Source: Helicobacter canadensis MIT 98-5491
GTDB lineage: Bacteria > Campylobacterota > Campylobacteria > Campylobacterales > Helicobacteraceae
Length of the DNA: 64,000 bases
Direction: 5' to 3'
Assembly: GCF_000162575.1 (NCBI RefSeq)
Contig: NZ_CM000776.2
Span: forward strand, 314,950 to 378,949
The notes beneath the pieces are model-generated. The model had not been told where the DNA came from and did not search any database. It saw nothing but the letters and a program-made list of their open reading frames with translations. Both the position numbers and the translations under genes were made by a program. This document shows, piece by piece, positions 63,854 through 64,000 of this stretch. The number at the start of each line of letters is the position of its first letter. Position 1 is the first letter of the stretch.

Positions 63854-64000
63854 TTCCTAATAGCTCCAAATAAAGTATTTCTCATTTCCTTGGGAATCAC
63901 AAAAGCAGCCAAATGCAAGTTGGCGTGATAATATTCTAAATTTTCTAGCATATCTGCTCTTTGTAGCATAATATCGGCAGTTGGATGAAATCTTTTGGAA
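63850..64000 (-). CDS. speE: Spermidine synthase-like SpeE, 3' end only
   Basis: Only the last 49 or so codons lie in the window, reading [20 protein letters not shown], then [18 protein letters not shown] and a short tail. This fits the C-terminus of the short SpeE-type aminopropyltransferase of Helicobacter, which stands next to coaE in H. pylori. The stop overlaps the coaE start. The call rests on a short stretch and on neighbourhood. Confidence 0.7.
   Translation of the reverse strand, partial: SKRFHPTADIMLQRADMLENLEYYHANLHLAAFVIPKEMRNTLFGAIRN

Overview
The window looks like chromosome of a Helicobacter, probably an enterohepatic (intestinal/hepatic) species. It is AT-rich. It carries a NapA-type Dps, the HP0268 small nuclease, the moaA/mobA/flhB group, the nitronate monooxygenase-tyrS-spoT-rpoZ-pyrH run and coaE-speE, all of which I recall from Helicobacter. 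Unlike H. pylori as I remember it, it has a histidine gene (hisB), a Campylobacter-like Crp-regulator/truncated-globin pair, a selenocysteine tRNA and a complete lutABC lactate operon. The species is inferred; no rRNA is present to confirm it.

Layout. 0-8.3 kb: trigger factor, the FtsK translocase (apparently with an ATT start), tRNA-Sec, flagellar export gene flhB, molybdenum cofactor genes mobA and moaA, and the Dps/NapA ferritin. 8.4-16.6 kb: a TraT-like lipoprotein, a dGTPase-like HD protein, an MBL hydrolase, lactate permease divergent from lutABC, and queC. 16.6-18.1 kb: a group III truncated globin with a membrane protein, divergent from a Crp-family regulator. 18.2-20.5 kb: flagellar hook protein flgE behind a clear sigma-54 promoter. 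20.7-30.7 kb: thirteen tightly packed minus-strand genes for the cell envelope (uppS, mrdA, an MreD-like protein, lptA, lptC, kdsC, rlpA, mltD) mixed with coaBC, engB, hisB and an ArgA-like acetyltransferase. 30.8-33.5 kb: miaB group. 33.6-36.5 kb: pseB-pseC-pseF for pseudaminic acid. 36.4-41.5 kb: RCK-type protein, tgt, hemerythrin-like protein and a FapA-family protein.

41.6-51.1 kb is the accessory part. It holds a two-partner secretion pair (tpsB transporter and tpsA exoprotein), a TonB-dependent siderophore receptor, an unknown gene, and two paralogous lipoproteins, one of them frameshifted. Two 14-nt G/C homopolymers lie here. One sits inside the 5' coding end of tpsA and puts its start out of frame (phase OFF in this copy). 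The other lies just upstream of the unknown gene. The downstream part (51.6-64 kb) is housekeeping: tRNA-Asn, a membrane protein, amiA, a nitronate monooxygenase-like enzyme, tyrS, spoT, rpoZ, pyrH, nnrD, thiG, recO, a YhbP-like protein, tRNA-Arg, tRNA-Ala, coaE and the 3' end of speE.

The strongest novelty candidates are the phase-variable tpsA with its repeat array and C-terminal cysteine pair, the poly-G-led unknown gene with its lipoprotein neighbours, the regulator/globin unit with a perfect palindrome on its promoter, and the hemerythrin plus FapA-family pair. No CRISPR array, prophage, insertion sequence or rRNA was seen.
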